A stretch of 64,000 nucleotides of DNA from Brucella cytisi (GCA_012103075.1 JAAVLQ010000002.1:1724001-1788000); one strand, 5' to 3'; counted from the first letter of the stretch, positions 20,576-31,024 are shown. Made by a program: numbers and translations. Notes: generated by a model not told the origin, from the letters alone.

Positions 20576-21297
20576 ACTTTCTCGACCTCCCGTTCATGTT
20601 CGACAGTTTCGTTGAGCTTTGTCGCGGTATTCCGCTGACGCTGCAGCTAATGGCGCTATCAGTTATCAGTGGCGCCGTGCTGGCGACGATACTGGCCACG
20701 ATGCGTCTGTCGGGTAATCTGATACTGGACCTCATTGCGCGAGGTTACATCTTCGTGCTGCGCGGCACCCCGCTGCTGGTCCAACTCTACATCATCTATT
20801 ACGGTCTCAGCCAGTTTCCCGAACTGCGCAGGAGCTTTCTCTGGCCGTTTCTACGCGAACCCTATTGGTGCGCGGTCTTGGCCCTTGCACTCAATACGGC
20901 TGCCTATAGCGCCGAAATCATACGAGGCGGCGTTCTGTCGGTCGCGACTGGGCAGATCGAAGCAGCGCGTGCTTATGGCATGAGCGGCTTCACCCTCGTC
21001 CGTCGTATTCTGGCCCCACAGGCCCTGCGGCAGATGCTGCCCGCCTATTCGAATGAAGTTATCTTGATGGTGAAGTCCACGGCGCTGGCATCAACCATCA
21101 CCATGATGGAAGTAACAGGGCTGGCGGCCAAGCTGATTTCTGCCACCTACCGCCCTGTCGAAGTCTTTATCTGCGCGGGCGCGATCTATCTCCTCTTGAA
21201 TTTCGTGGTCACCAGAATCTTCAAACTGCTGGAATACCGCCTGTCGGCGGCCCAGCGTCAGCCTGTCATCGTGCATGCCGCCGGAGGAAACTCATAA
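20572..21297 (+). CDS. Opine/amino-acid ABC transporter permease 2 (OccM/HisM-like)
   Basis: Intact, 241 residues. Membrane segments alternate with RGTPLLVQLYIIYYG and the EAA motif QIEAARAYGMSGFTLVRRILAPQALRQMLPAY. It pairs with the preceding permease to form the heterodimeric channel. Its start overlaps the first permease stop and its TAA overlaps the ATPase ATG at 21297, so the three are translationally coupled. Confidence 0.88.
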   Translation: MNFLDLPFMFDSFVELCRGIPLTLQLMALSVISGAVLATILATMRLSGNLILDLIARGYIFVLRGTPLLVQLYIIYYGLSQFPELRRSFLWPFLREPYWCAVLALALNTAAYSAEIIRGGVLSVATGQIEAARAYGMSGFTLVRRILAPQALRQMLPAYSNEVILMVKSTALASTITMMEVTGLAAKLISATYRPVEVFICAGAIYLLLNFVVTRIFKLLEYRLSAAQRQPVIVHAAGGNS

Positions 21298-22075
21298 TGC
21301 AAAGTTTCGAAACGCCTGCGGTCGAGATCAAGAACCTCGAAAAATGCTATGGCGCGCACAAGGTTCTGCATTCCGTTTCATTGCAGGCCCACCGGGTGAA
21401 GTCATCTCCATTCTGGGCGCGTCAGGTTCCGGCAAATCCACACTGCTGCGCTGCATCAATATGCTGGAAGTACCGGATGCTGGTAGCGTAGCTATTCACG
21501 GCGAGGCATACAAGCTCGACCAACAGCCCGGACGCGCGCCTCGTCCAGCCGATGTGAAACAGGTTCAGCGGCTGCGCGGTCAGGCGACGATGGTATTTCA
21601 GTCGTTCAATCTGTGGTCGCACCTGACTATCCTCGAAAATCTGATCGAAGCGCCTGTCCATGTACAGAAGCGAAACCGATCGGAGAGCATTGCCGAGGCT
21701 GAAGCACTGCTGGAGCGTGTCGGCATTGCCGATAAGCGCAACTTCTATCCCGCACATCTTTCCGGCGGGCAGCAGCAACGCGCGGCGATTGCCCGCGCGT
21801 TGGCAATGCGTCCGAAGATCATGCTGTTTGATGAACCAACCTCCGCACTGGATCCAGAGCTGGTGGCAGAGGTGCTGAAGGTCATGCGCGATCTGGCGGC
21901 AGAGGGACGCACCATGCTGGTTGTGACCCACGAGATGGGCTTCGCCCGGGATGTGTCCAGCCGTGTCGTGTTTCTGCGTCAGGGCCTGATTGAAGAAGAA
22001 GGCACGCCCGACGAGGTTTTTGGCAACCCCAAAAGCGAACGGTTCCGGCAATTCATTTCCAAACAAAACGCATGA
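21297..22075 (+). pseudogene. Opine/amino-acid ABC transporter ATP-binding protein (OccP/HisP-like), one frameshift
   Basis: The ATG at 21297 follows GGAGG and opens MQSFETPAVEIKNLEKCYG. Near 21392 the frame shifts by one base; reading it as LQAPPGEVISILGASGSGKST joins the halves. Downstream motifs are complete: Q-loop MVFQSFNLWSHLT, signature LSGGQQQR, Walker B IMLFDEPTSALD, switch VVTHEMGFA. Length about 260 residues, normal. The stop overlaps an ATG, but the binding protein more likely starts 33 bp later. It powers import by the two permeases. Confidence 0.85.
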
Positions 22076-22107
22076 AGCGATCGATCGGTTTTAACAGAGG
22101 TGAACAT

Positions 22108-22935
22108 ATGAAACTGAAATTCGTCCTTTCCGTCCTTGGCGTTCTCGCCGTCGCACCGACCGCGCAGGCCGAAGACATCGTGCGCATTGCCACCGAAGGT
22201 GCTTATGCGCCGTGGAATTTTTCCGGCCCGAATGGCGTGCTGGAAGGCTTCGAGATTGATCTTGCCAAAGACCTTTGCGAGCGCCTGAAAGCGAAATGCG
22301 AAATTACCGCCCAGAACTGGGACGGCATCATTCCATCGCTGACCGCTGGCAAGTATGACGCCATCATGGCGGGCATGAGCATCACACCGAAGCGTGAGGA
22401 AGTGATCGCGTTTTCGTCGCCTTATGCGGCGGCCATCAATTCCTTCGCAGTCATGGAAGACAGCGACCTCGCCGATATGCCGGAAGGCGGCAAGCCGCTG
22501 AATGTCGATTCCGATACAGCCAAGCCGATTCTCGAAGCAATCGCCGGGAAAATCAACGGCAAGACCGTCGGCGTTCAGGGTTCCACAACCGCTTCGGCCT
22601 TCATGGAACAATATTTCAAGGATGGCGCGGATGTCCGTGAGTACAAGACCGCCGAAGAGCACAATTTCGACCTGACCAGCGGTCGTGTGGATGCGGTTGT
22701 CGCCAATGCGACGGTTCTTGCAGCTGCGCTGGAAAAGGACGACATGAAGGGCGCGAAGCTGGCCGGGCCGCGCTTTTCCGGCAAAGTCTTCGGCATGATC
22801 GGCGTCGGTCTGCGCAAGGAAGATACCGCCCTGAAGAGTCGCTTCGATACAGCCATTCAGGCAGCAATTGCCGACGGCACGGTGAAAAAGCTTTCCGAGA
22901 AGTGGTTCAAAGTGGACGTAAGCCCGCAAAACTGA
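22108..22935 (+). CDS. Periplasmic opine/amino-acid binding protein (OccT/NocT-like)
   Basis: Intact. ATG 22108 follows AGAGGTGA and starts a signal peptide ending PTAQA-ED. The mature family-3 solute-binding protein begins IVRIATEGAYAPWNF and includes GFEIDLAKDLCERLKAKCE, QNWDGIIPSLTAGKYDAIMAGM and GKTVGVQGSTTAS. This is the pattern of octopine, nopaline and lysine/arginine/ornithine binding proteins. The surrounding FAD oxidase genes favour an opine-like secondary amine over a plain amino acid. Confidence 0.85.
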   Translation: MKLKFVLSVLGVLAVAPTAQAEDIVRIATEGAYAPWNFSGPNGVLEGFEIDLAKDLCERLKAKCEITAQNWDGIIPSLTAGKYDAIMAGMSITPKREEVIAFSSPYAAAINSFAVMEDSDLADMPEGGKPLNVDSDTAKPILEAIAGKINGKTVGVQGSTTASAFMEQYFKDGADVREYKTAEEHNFDLTSGRVDAVVANATVLAAALEKDDMKGAKLAGPRFSGKVFGMIGVGLRKEDTALKSRFDTAIQAAIADGTVKKLSEKWFKVDVSPQN

Positions 22936-23007
22936 ACCAACACAATCGGGCCAGCCCCACGTCTGGCCCACCACTGACGACGCTGTGACAACAGATTGAA
23001 TTTACGA

Positions 23008-24123
23008 ATGCGCAGATTGCCGGACCAAAACATAGTCATTATCGGAGCGGGACTGGTTGGCTCTGCCATCGCCCGGGGTCTCGCCCGATCCGGTCTGCGT
23101 CCAATGCTTCTCGATGGGGAAGACCTGTCCCTGCGCGCATCCCGTGCCAATTTCGCGCTCATTTGGGTACAGGGCAAAGGCGTAGGCGCACCACACTATG
23201 CCCGTTGGACAATGCAATCGGCGCGCCTGTGGCCCGCTTTCGCAGATGAATTGCGGGATGTGACCGGCCTTGATGTCGCGTTGAAACAGACAGGCGCTTT
23301 CACCTTTTGCCTCGACAAGCGCGAGCTTCAAATGTTTGCCGAAGACGTCGCGACAGTAGCGCGGGAGCTTGGCAATGACGCCCCCGAACATGTCGTGCTC
23401 AACCATCAGGAAACGGCCAAAATGGTCCCCTCCATCGGTCGGGATGTGATCGGCTCGATCTATTCGCCGATGGACGGCGACGTGAATTCACTGCGCCTGT
23501 TTCGCGCCTTGCATACAGGCATAATCAAACTCGGCGCTTCCTATGAACCGCATTGTGAAGTCTCGTCCATCACTCCGCAAAACGGCGGCTTTCTCCTGAG
23601 TGGCGCATGGGGTGAAGTCTTCACCGAGCGCGTCATTCTGGCAGCGGGCAACGGCAATGCAGAGCTTGCCAAGAGTGTCGGTCTTGCTACGCCGGTTGTG
23701 CGCAGCAAAAGGCCAAATTCTTGTAACGGAGAAATGCGCGCCCTTCTTCCCCTATACAGCGGCCACGCTGCGGCAAGCGGATGAAGGCGGCGTTATGATC
23801 GGCGACAGTCAGGAAACTCACACGGATCGGATCGCCACCAATCAGGATATCAGCGCGGTTCTGGCCAACAGAGCAGTGCGGACATTCCCACATCTGGCCG
23901 AGGTCAATGTCATTCGCAGTTGGACCGGGTTTCGGATCAAGACACCGGACGGCCTGCCGATTTACGAACAGTCCGAAAGCCACCCGGGGCTTACGCCGTC
24001 ATGTGCCATTCCGGCGTCACGCTTGCAGCCAACCATGCCCTGATCCTAGCGCAGGAAATAGCAGCCGATGCCAAACAACTTGCTGGTGATGCATTCTCCG
24101 GCCGGAGGTTTCATGTCTCCTAA
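23008..24123 (+). pseudogene. FAD-dependent opine/amine oxidase beta subunit (OoxB/DAO family), frameshifted
   Basis: A DAO-family flavoprotein with the FAD motif IVIIGAGLVGSAIARGLARSG and FTERVILAAGNGNAELA. The end reads VIRSWTGFRIKTPDGLPIY and, in a third frame, GVTLAANHALILAQEIA. Frame changes near 23710 and 23980 split it. The family forms the catalytic subunit of heteromeric opine oxidases, hydrogen cyanide synthase and hydroxyproline dehydrogenases, oxidising a C-N bond to an imine. ATG 23008 is chosen as nearest the FAD motif. The stop overlaps the ferredoxin-like gene. Confidence 0.8.
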
Positions 24124-24418
24124 AATGTTCCTGAATACTGAGACACCAGAGGAAACTGTAACGATCACATTCGATGCACGTACCTTGACGGTACCTGCCA
24201 ATGTAACTGTCGCCGCAGCGTTGCTTGGAGAGGGTATCAACCGGCTCAGAAACAGCGTCGTCGGTGATCAGCCGCGAGCGCCCTATTGCCTGATGGGCAT
24301 CTGCTTTGAATGCCTGATCACTATTGATGGTGTTCAGAACCGCCGGGCTTGCATGACGCCTGTGGCCAATGGAATGATCATTTCTTCCCAGACTGGTGCG
24401 CGTCGGGTGGAACCATGA
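24113..24418 (+). CDS. Small 2Fe-2S ferredoxin-like subunit of amine oxidase (OoxC/HcnA-like)
   Basis: About 101 residues from ATG 24113, four bases after GGAGG. The cysteine set CLMGICFECLITIDG with a later RACMTP binds a plant-type 2Fe-2S cluster, as in the small subunits of HcnABC-like and opine oxidases. It overlaps the beta-subunit stop by 11 bp and its own stop overlaps the alpha-subunit ATG. It would pass electrons between the two flavoprotein subunits. Confidence 0.85.
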   Translation: MSPKMFLNTETPEETVTITFDARTLTVPANVTVAAALLGEGINRLRNSVVGDQPRAPYCLMGICFECLITIDGVQNRRACMTPVANGMIISSQTGARRVEP

Positions 24419-25904
24419 CGACAATGCTCAAAAGAATTTCCAGTATTCATGCACTCGACGCGTTTTACGACCTCGCCATTATCGGCGCGGGACCGGCAGG
24501 CATGTCGGCAGCCGCAGAGGCAAGCGCCGCTGGCGCTAACGTGGTTCTGTTCGACGAAAACACAACCGCAGGCGGACAGATATACCGTGGCATAGAACAC
24601 AATACGAATGCCCAAAGGCCGTTTCTCGGCACCGACTACTGGCGGGGCAAAGACGTCCTGAAAGCATTCATCGCCAGCAATGCCACCTATGTTCCGCAGG
24701 CCCTCGTCTGGAGTGTGGAACCACAGGATGGCGACAACAACGGCGTTGATCTGCGCGTATCGGTAAGCGGCAAAAGCGGGATTGTTTCAGCGCACCGCGT
24801 GATCTTCGCGACCGGCGCCATGGAGCGCCCGATGCCTGTCAGGGGCTGGACGTTGCCGGGTGTTATGACCGTCGGCGCAGCACAGATTGCGTTGAAGGCT
24901 TCCGGCCTCCTGCCCATCGGAAATGTGGTTCTGGCGGGGACAGGCCCGCTGCTCTACATGTTCGCCGCGCAGCTGCTGCAGGCTGGTGGCAAGGTTGCAG
25001 CATTGCTCGATACGACGCCCGGCGCAAATTATGCGAAGGCCACCTCAAGGCTGCTTTCGTTCCTTTTCTCGCCCTATGCCTTGAAGGGGCTTTCGCTTCT
25101 CTTAAAAGTGCGCAAGTCGGTACCGGTGTATTCCGGTGTCACCGGTATCGCCATCGAAGGAAAAACAAGGCAGAAGCGATCTGCTTTTCGGCAAAAGGCA
25201 AGACGCACAGACTTGCCGTTGATAGCGTCTTCCTGCATCACGGTGTGATACCCAACAACAGTCTCGCCAATGCTTCCAGCTGCGCGCTCGTCTGGAACGA
25301 TGGCCAGAAATGTTTTCAACCGCAAATTGACGGCCACGGGCGTTCGTCTATTCCCGCCATCTACATTGCCGGTGATGGTAGCGGCATTGGCGGTGCGTTA
25401 GTTGCCGAACAGAGCGGGCGTATCGCTGCGCTCGCGGCGTGTCAGGATATCTTTCCGGCACTAGCAACATCGTTGGCGTCAAAAATCGTGAAGCTGCAGG
25501 CGCAAGCGCGACGCGTCGAACGCGGGCGATCCTTTATCGACGCGCTTTATCTGCCAGCACAGGCATTTCGCTCGCCAATGGATCGGGAAACGATTGTCTG
25601 CCGTTGCGAGGAAGTGACCGCAGGCGCAATCCGCGACGCGGCGGCCTGCAATATTGTCGGCCCCAACCAGCTTAAAACCATGTTCCGCTGCGGCATGGGT
25701 CCCTGTCAGGGTCGCATGTGCAGTTCCACCGTCACGGAAATACTGGCCGAGGTGCAAAACCGTGCACCTCAAACGGTCGGTTTCTATCGTCTGCGCGCTC
25801 CGGTGAAACCGGTGCCGCTCTGCGAAATCGCAGCACTGCCTCAAACCCCCGATGCTGTTTTCGCCGTCACTGGCGAACAACCGGATAACTCCCCAACCAT
25901 CTGA
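24415..25904 (+). pseudogene. Opine/amine oxidase alpha subunit (OoxA-like; FAD/NAD(P)-binding plus Bfd-like domain), frameshifted
   Basis: The N-terminal half has two dinucleotide motifs (LAIIGAGPAGMSAAAEASAAG and NVVLAGTGPLLYMFAAQLL) and GGQIYRG. After a frame change near 25180 the rest reads HHGVIPN, IYIAGDGSGIGGA, and a C-terminal Bfd-like cluster domain with VCRCEEV and CGMGPCQGRMC. The four cysteines bind a 2Fe-2S cluster. About 490 residues, as in OoxA/HcnB. The ATG overlaps the ferredoxin stop. With the neighbours it makes a three-subunit membrane-associated dehydrogenase. Confidence 0.82.
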
Positions 25905-25916
25905 AAGGACTAAACT

Positions 25917-26261
25917 ATGGCTGAGCGTTTCATTCAGACGCCGATTATGCATCGCGTCGTCGAACACAATGGCATTGTCTATGTCGGTGGAACCACCTGT
26001 GATGACGAAAGCCCGGATATGGCCGGTCAGACCAGCGAAATCCTCGCCAAGCTCGACAGCTATCTGGCGCAGGCAGGCACGGACAAGACCAAGCTTCTGG
26101 CAGCAACCATCTTCGTAACGGATCTCAACAAGAAGCCTGAAATGGATAAGGCCCGGAAGGAATGGATTGATCCTTCGCTGCTGCCAACCCGTGCAACTGT
26201 TGGCGTTGCCGATCTGGGTGGTGATACGCTGATAGAGATTGTGGTTTCCGCTTACAAGTAA
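25917..26261 (+). CDS. RidA/YjgF family protein
   Basis: Intact, 114 residues. ERFIQTPIMHRVVEHNGIVYVGG, AATIFVTDLNKK and PTRATVGVADLGGDTLIEIVV match the short RidA group; the conserved Arg sits in LPTRATVGV. RidA proteins hydrolyse reactive enamines and imines. A gene of this type 12 bp after an imine-producing oxidase is a logical last member of the operon. AAAGGA precedes the start. Confidence 0.88.
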   Translation: MAERFIQTPIMHRVVEHNGIVYVGGTTCDDESPDMAGQTSEILAKLDSYLAQAGTDKTKLLAATIFVTDLNKKPEMDKARKEWIDPSLLPTRATVGVADLGGDTLIEIVVSAYK

Positions 26262-26285
26262 TCAATACCAAACATCTGCAAAATC

Positions 26286-26318
26286 CGACAACCCCTGAAT
26301 AACAACAGGGGATTGTCG
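26286..26318 (+). terminator. Stem-loop after the opine operon
   Basis: CGACAACCCCTG pairs with CAGGGGATTGTCG around a seven-base loop, one unpaired base in the stem. It begins 25 bp after the RidA stop. There is no T tract, so it may act as an RNA 3' end stabiliser or weak terminator. Confidence 0.5.
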
Positions 26319-26669
26319 TGCAGCATATCCCACTTCGGTAGCAACACGGACTCCATCGGAAATAAATTCCGCTCTAACCGTTAATTCAGTCAAGTAAACG
26401 AACGGTCTAAATCCGATATCTCTTCCAACTTGTATAGTGACACGACCCTACTGGACGCCCCTTTTTCGGATTTTCACCCACAGCACCCGAACGACCGGCA
26501 TGAAGGTGCTAAGCAGGCAATCGCGGCTTTGATTGCCAGTCAGAAATCGCTCAATGGCCGACCGCTGATAATGCAACTGCCCGGCCAACAGATGCGAAGG
26601 CATTATTAAGCACTATAAGTATGTAAAGCGCCGGATAAGTGCATCCGGCGCCGGCTATCAAAGCAGACC
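26319..26669. other. Gap between convergent operons
   Basis: A 62-codon frame from about 26424 to 26609 (plus strand, ending MRRHY) has no ribosome site and no recognisable motif. I see no gene. The region separates the RidA end from the stop of the next, oppositely oriented operon. Confidence 0.4.
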
Positions 26670-27466
26670 TTATTTCGCGTCCACGATTTCTTTTGGAAGC
26701 GGTGTACCATGATACTTTTGGTAGATCTCGTTTAACTTGCCATTTTGGAGGTTTGCCACAACCCATTCGTCAAGTTTGGCGAGCAATTCCGGTTCATTCT
26801 TATTCACACCAATTGCAAGGTTCAAAATGCGGATCGTTATCTTCGGTTCGAAAGCCAATGTTGGATTCTTGTCATGAATCTGTTTCACGAGCGTGGCTGA
26901 TGTCGCAATCGCCTTGGCCTGACCTGACACAGCTGCTGTAACCATCGTCGCGTCATCGTCGTAACGAGTGACAGTAAAACCATGCTCGCCTGCGAGCTTC
27001 GTCAGTTCACTGTCCTGTGTCGTACCACGTGTCACGGTTACTGATTGTCCCTTCAGATCTGCCCAATCCTTGATCGGGGATGCTGCCGGGGCGGCAATCA
27101 CCGAGACCAGTCCCGCATATGGCTTCGAAAAATCTATGACTTGTGCCCGCTCCGGGGTTACCGACAGCGTTGAGATGACGATGTCAGCCTTGTTCGTTTG
27201 GAGGTTCGGAATACGCGTGGCGCCCGTTGTCTGAATGAACTCCAGCTCAACATCCCAGTCCTTTGCGAGAAGCTGCGCGGTTTCGACATCGGAACCCACG
27301 GGTTTGAGGTTGGCATCAAGCATGCCGGACGGCGGAATTGCCGGTCCGTCGACACCCGAATTTTCTTTGCTGCGATGATGTCGGCGTATGTATCGGCCAT
27401 GGCCGGAACGCCTTGAGCAGTCAGCATCGCCCCTACGATGCCTAATACGAGAAACCTCTTCAACAT
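26670..27466 (-). pseudogene. Family-3 amino-acid ABC transporter binding protein, frameshifted
   Basis: ATG 27466 follows GGAGGA and starts a signal peptide ending VPAMA-DT. The frame shifts near 27340 and resumes as MLDANLKPVGSDVETAQLLAKDW. The remainder is intact: ADIVISTLSVTPERAQVIDFSKPY, GQSVTVTRGTTQDSEL and EWVVANLQNGKLNEIYQKYHG. This is a typical polar amino-acid binding protein. It is the last gene of a seven-gene operon with RpiB and a dehydrogenase, so the ligand may be a hydroxy or sugar acid and not an amino acid. Confidence 0.8.
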
Positions 27467-27492
27467 TACATTCTCCTCCATTTTGTTTTATC

Positions 27493-28217
27493 TCATAGAT
27501 CGTGGCTCAAGAAGTCCCGGAGCTCCAATGTCATGGGTGCATTCAAGATCGATGCGTCCCCTCCTCGTGAACGAGCCCGCGGTGCATGAAGATCACACGA
27601 TCGGCGACCTTGCGTGCGAAGTTCATTTCGTGGGTAACCATGATCATCGTCATCCCGCTTTCTGCGAGTTTTTCGATCACTCGTAGAACCTCTCCGGTCA
27701 GTTTTGGGTCGAGGGCGGAAGTGACCTCATCGAATAGCATCACTTTCGGTTCCATCGCGAGCGATCGCGCGATAGCCCCTCGCTGCTGCTGTCCGCCCGA
27801 TAATTGCTCGGGATAGTGGTTAGCCTTCTCATCGAGCCCGACGCGTTCGAGCGCAGCCCGCGCCATTTCGCGCGCCTCATCCTTTGGGATTTTCTTCACC
27901 GAACGAGGCGCAAGCATGACGTTCTCTTCGATAGTGAGATGTGGGAAAAGGTTGTAGCTTTGAAACACGATGCCGACGTCAAGGCGGAGTTTGTGGAGAT
28001 CAAGCTTTGGGTCATGAACCTTGTGGTCGGCCACGATGATCTCACCGCTATCGATCACTTCGAGACGATCGACGCATCGCAGCGCGGTACTCTTTCCGGA
28101 GCCACTTGCACCGATCAGTGCCGCGACCTGCCCCTTCTCTACTGAAAAACTTACTCCTTGAAGGACGGGAACCGCGCCGAAGCTCTTCTTGACTTGATTT
28201 AATGCGATCATGACCAT
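27493..28217 (-). CDS. Amino-acid-type ABC transporter ATP-binding protein
   Basis: Walker A GASGSGKST, VFQSYNLFPHLT, LSGGQQQRGAIARSLAM, VMLFDEVTSALD and MVTHEMNFA are all present. ATG 28217 follows GGAGGG and lies 2 bp after the upstream permease stop. As printed the frame ends early at 27543 (EEGTHRS). Adding one base to the C4 run 27558-27561 continues it as GDASILNAPM and LELRDFLSHDL to a TGA at 27493, the normal C-terminus for this family. Walker B has EV where most homologues have EP, which is unlikely to matter. Confidence 0.85.
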
Positions 28218-28219
28218 GA

Positions 28220-28915
28220 TCACCCTCCCTGAATTGCTGTACCCTGTGCTTCAGGCTCTTTTCGAATGCGCCGTCTCGGCCCCATGTTCTCAAGCCGTTG
28301 GCTGAATGCTGACAGAGGGAAGCAAAGGCAGAAATAGAGGGCGGCAACGATAAGATAGATGAGAAAGGGCTCGAAAATCGAGTTGTTGATAAGCTGCCCC
28401 GCTCTCGTCAGTTCAACGAAACCGACGACCGATGCGAGCGACGTGTTCTTGACGATCTGAACACTAAAGCCAACGGTCGGTGGGGTTGCGATCCGAACCG
28501 CCTGTGGAAGGATCACTTTGAACATGCGCTGCGCTCGAGAAAGCGCAAGGCACTCAGCCCCCTCCCACTGCGCCTTTGGTACTGATTCCAAGCAACCCCG
28601 CCAAATCTCTCCAAGGTAGGCGCTGACATAGATTGTCAGTGAGATACCGGCTGCAAACAATGGCGTGATCGAGAACCCAAGTGTCGGCAGTCCGAAGTAG
28701 ATGATGAACATGATGACCAAGAGCGGCGTGCCCCGGATGAGCTGGACATAGGTCGCCGCAATGAGGCGGAGTGCGCGCGATGGCGTGATACGACCGAGCG
28801 CAACGATGAAGCCAACAATCCCTCCTCCGATAAATGCCATTCCGGTAAGGATGACGGTCCAAAGAGCGCCTTCGAGAAGGAACATCAGATGGTTGTGGTT
28901 GAATGCGGTAGTCAC
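28220..28915 (-). CDS. Amino-acid-type ABC transporter permease B
   Basis: The frame is open upstream to 29050, but that part reads as antisense noise. GTG 28915, six bases after GGAGG, gives a normal N-terminus (TTAFNHNHLMFLLEGALWTV). It shows RGTPLLVIMFIIYFG, the EAA loop QWEGAECLALSRAQRMFKVILPQAVR, and an ending rich in Arg and Glu. Intact, about 231 residues. It starts 14 bp after the stop of permease A and is followed at 2 bp by the ATPase. Confidence 0.85.
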   Translation of the reverse strand: MTTAFNHNHLMFLLEGALWTVILTGMAFIGGGIVGFIVALGRITPSRALRLIAATYVQLIRGTPLLVIMFIIYFGLPTLGFSITPLFAAGISLTIYVSAYLGEIWRGCLESVPKAQWEGAECLALSRAQRMFKVILPQAVRIATPPTVGFSVQIVKNTSLASVVGFVELTRAGQLINNSIFEPFLIYLIVAALYFCLCFPLSAFSQRLENMGPRRRIRKEPEAQGTAIQGG

Positions 28916-28928
28916 TGCTCGCCTCCCC

Positions 28929-29611
28929 TTACAACGGCGTCCCGAGCCTGCGGCGGCGCGGGAACAATACCATGCCCAGCCCCCAGAAAAGCGCGCGCAT
29001 CCCGAGGGAAAGGAAGAGGTAGATGACTGCGATGACGAGATAGGTTTCAAACGGTCGGTAGGTTTCCGACTGGATGAAGTTGCCGGCAGCGGTGAGTTCT
29101 TCGGCAGAAATCTGGGAGGTCACCGAGGAAGCAAGCATCAGCAGGATGAACTGACTTGTGAGGGCTGGATAAACCCGCTCCATCGCGGGGCGAAGCCCCA
29201 CATGCCAGTAAAGCTGCGTTGAAGACAGGCCCAGACACTCCCCCCGCTTCCCATTGCCCCTTCCCTTCTGGATGAATCGAACCCTGCGCGCATGATCTCG
29301 GCGGTATAGGCTCCGACATTGACTGTTAGAGCTACGACAGCCACGAAAATTGCGCCAAACGAATATCCAAGGCTGGATAGGCCGAAATAGATCACAAATA
29401 TCTGGACGAGGAACGGCGTGTTACGAATGCTTTCGACATATGCGGTGGCCAACCTGCGCAGCACCGGTCCGCCGGATCGGCGCGCTATCGCACATGCTGT
29501 TCCAATAATGAAGCCGGTCACTGTCGTGATCAGGGCCAACTGCGCCGTCAGCGCCATGCCATCGACCAGCATGTGCCAGCGGAGGAGGACGACTGAGAAA
29601 TCGAAGGTCAT
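28929..29611 (-). pseudogene. Amino-acid-type ABC transporter permease A, frameshifted
   Basis: The ATG at 29611 overlaps the dehydrogenase stop. The first part is intact through RNTPFLVQIFVIYFGLSSLGY and AYTAEIMRAGFDS. Near 29260 the frame changes and passes through a second shift before MGLRPAMERVYPALTSQFILLML and SYRPFETYLV-like sequence to the end. One or two indels account for the break. It forms the channel with permease B. Confidence 0.8.
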
Positions 29612-30520
29612 GGTCTGACTGCCATGTGTCGCGGCAGGTTCTGTCCCGTCATCCGGTCATAGACCCTGAAAAGGGCCCGGTTGCCGTTCGATCCTTCGCC
29701 ATGCGCCCTCGCCTCGACATATTGCGAGGTGACAAGCGACGTAGCAGGAAGTGGAACATCCTTCTGTCCCGCCTTTCGGGGACAAGTCGGAGGTCTTTGA
29801 GCATCAGGTCGATGCGGAACCCAGCGCTAGCATCTCCAGCGATCATCGCCGGACCAAGCTTGTCGAGCATCCGGGAGGAAGCTGACCCGCCAAGCAGGAC
29901 ATCTCGCATCTGATCAAGATCGACGCCGCTGGCACGACCGAGAGCAAGAGCCTCACAGACTGCCCGGATGTTGACCGCGCAGACGAGCTGGTTACAAAGC
30001 TTCACGGTCTGACCAGCGCCCGGGGCCCCGACGTGCGTCACGGTCGCACCCATGACTTTGAACACCTTTTCGGCGCGTTCGAAAGCAGCCCGCTCGCCTC
30101 CGACCATGATCGATAATGCAGCGTTCTTTGCACCAATCGGCCCCCGAAACTGGGCCGTCGAGCATGAAGATGGATTTGGCAGCCAAAGCCGAAGCCATGG
30201 CCCGTGTAGCCTCCGGTGAAATCGTACTCATGTCGATGTAAATTCCCCACCGGGCATGTGATCGATTATGCCGTCCCGATATACGACTTCCTCAACCTGA
30301 GGTGTGTTGGGAAGCATCGAGATTACGATCTGTGCATCGCATACCGCGGTGGCGACACTATCCGAAGCAATGCCCCCTGCTCTGCCAATGCTGAGATAGC
30401 ATCTGACGAAATGTCATAGATCTTCACCGGATATCCAGCCGTGATGAGATGACGGACCATCTCCCGACCCATCACGCCGACCCCGATGAAAGCGATCTTT
30501 GGAAAGTTGCTAGTCCCCAT
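29608..30520 (-). pseudogene. 3-hydroxyisobutyrate dehydrogenase-family oxidoreductase, frameshifted
   Basis: An NAD(P)-dependent beta-hydroxyacid dehydrogenase. It starts at ATG 30520 after GGAG, with the Rossmann motif IAFIGVGVMGREMVRHLITAGY. DMSTISPEATR, LDGPVSG, and the catalytic lysine region GAGQTVKLCNQLV follow in other frames. Breaks lie near 30350, 30240, 30140 and 29760. The true end, MTGQNLPRHMAVRP, overlaps the permease ATG. Such enzymes oxidise 3-hydroxyacids, 2-hydroxy-3-oxo acids or threonate-like sugar acids; the substrate cannot be decided. Confidence 0.75.
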
Positions 30521-30541
30521 GTCTGCTCTCCAGTCTTTCGG

Positions 30542-30997
30542 TCACGCGACTGACTGCGCATTTTCCAATGCGGAAAGTTTTTCGACACGGCGGACGAAAT
30601 CTTCGTTGCGGTCGAACCGAGCGTTCAGATAGGACACGACCAAGTCGCGAGCGAGCCATGACCCGACGATTTTTGCGCCGATGCACATGACATTCACGTC
30701 GTCATGCTCTACGCTCTGGTGCGCCGAATGGACGTCGTGGCAGACGGCAGCGCGGATGCCGTTGATCTTGTTTGCTGCGATGGCGGCGCCAACGCCAGTC
30801 CCGCAAACAAGAATGCCACGTTCGGCTGAACCATCCCGCACCTTCTTGCAGAGCAGGCCTGCTATGTCAGGGAAATCGACAGGATCCGGCGTGAAGCTAC
30901 CAATGTCTTCCACCTGATGACCGAGCTCTTTGAGGACCTCGATCACGTCAGCTTTCAACGGAAAGCCCGCATGGTCGCTTCCAACGACAATATTCAT
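30542..30997 (-). CDS. RpiB/LacAB family sugar-phosphate isomerase
   Basis: Intact, 151 residues. It begins MNIVVGSDHAGFPLK and has the active-site GILVCGTGVGAAIAANK and CHDVHSAHQSVEHDDVNVMCIGAKIVG. RpiB proteins interconvert ribose-5-phosphate and ribulose-5-phosphate, and relatives act on allose, galactose or erythrulose phosphates. Here it is the second gene of an uptake and dehydrogenase operon, so a substrate-specific isomerase role is more likely than a housekeeping one. The next gene starts 21 bp downstream. Confidence 0.88.
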   Translation of the reverse strand: MNIVVGSDHAGFPLKADVIEVLKELGHQVEDIGSFTPDPVDFPDIAGLLCKKVRDGSAERGILVCGTGVGAAIAANKINGIRAAVCHDVHSAHQSVEHDDVNVMCIGAKIVGSWLARDLVVSYLNARFDRNEDFVRRVEKLSALENAQSVA

Positions 30998-31024
30998 GAA
31001 TATCCTCCCTGATGAATGAGTGAA

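Noticed and set aside
26424..26609. 62-codon plus-strand frame after the RidA gene
   Set aside because: No start with a ribosome site and no recognisable family.
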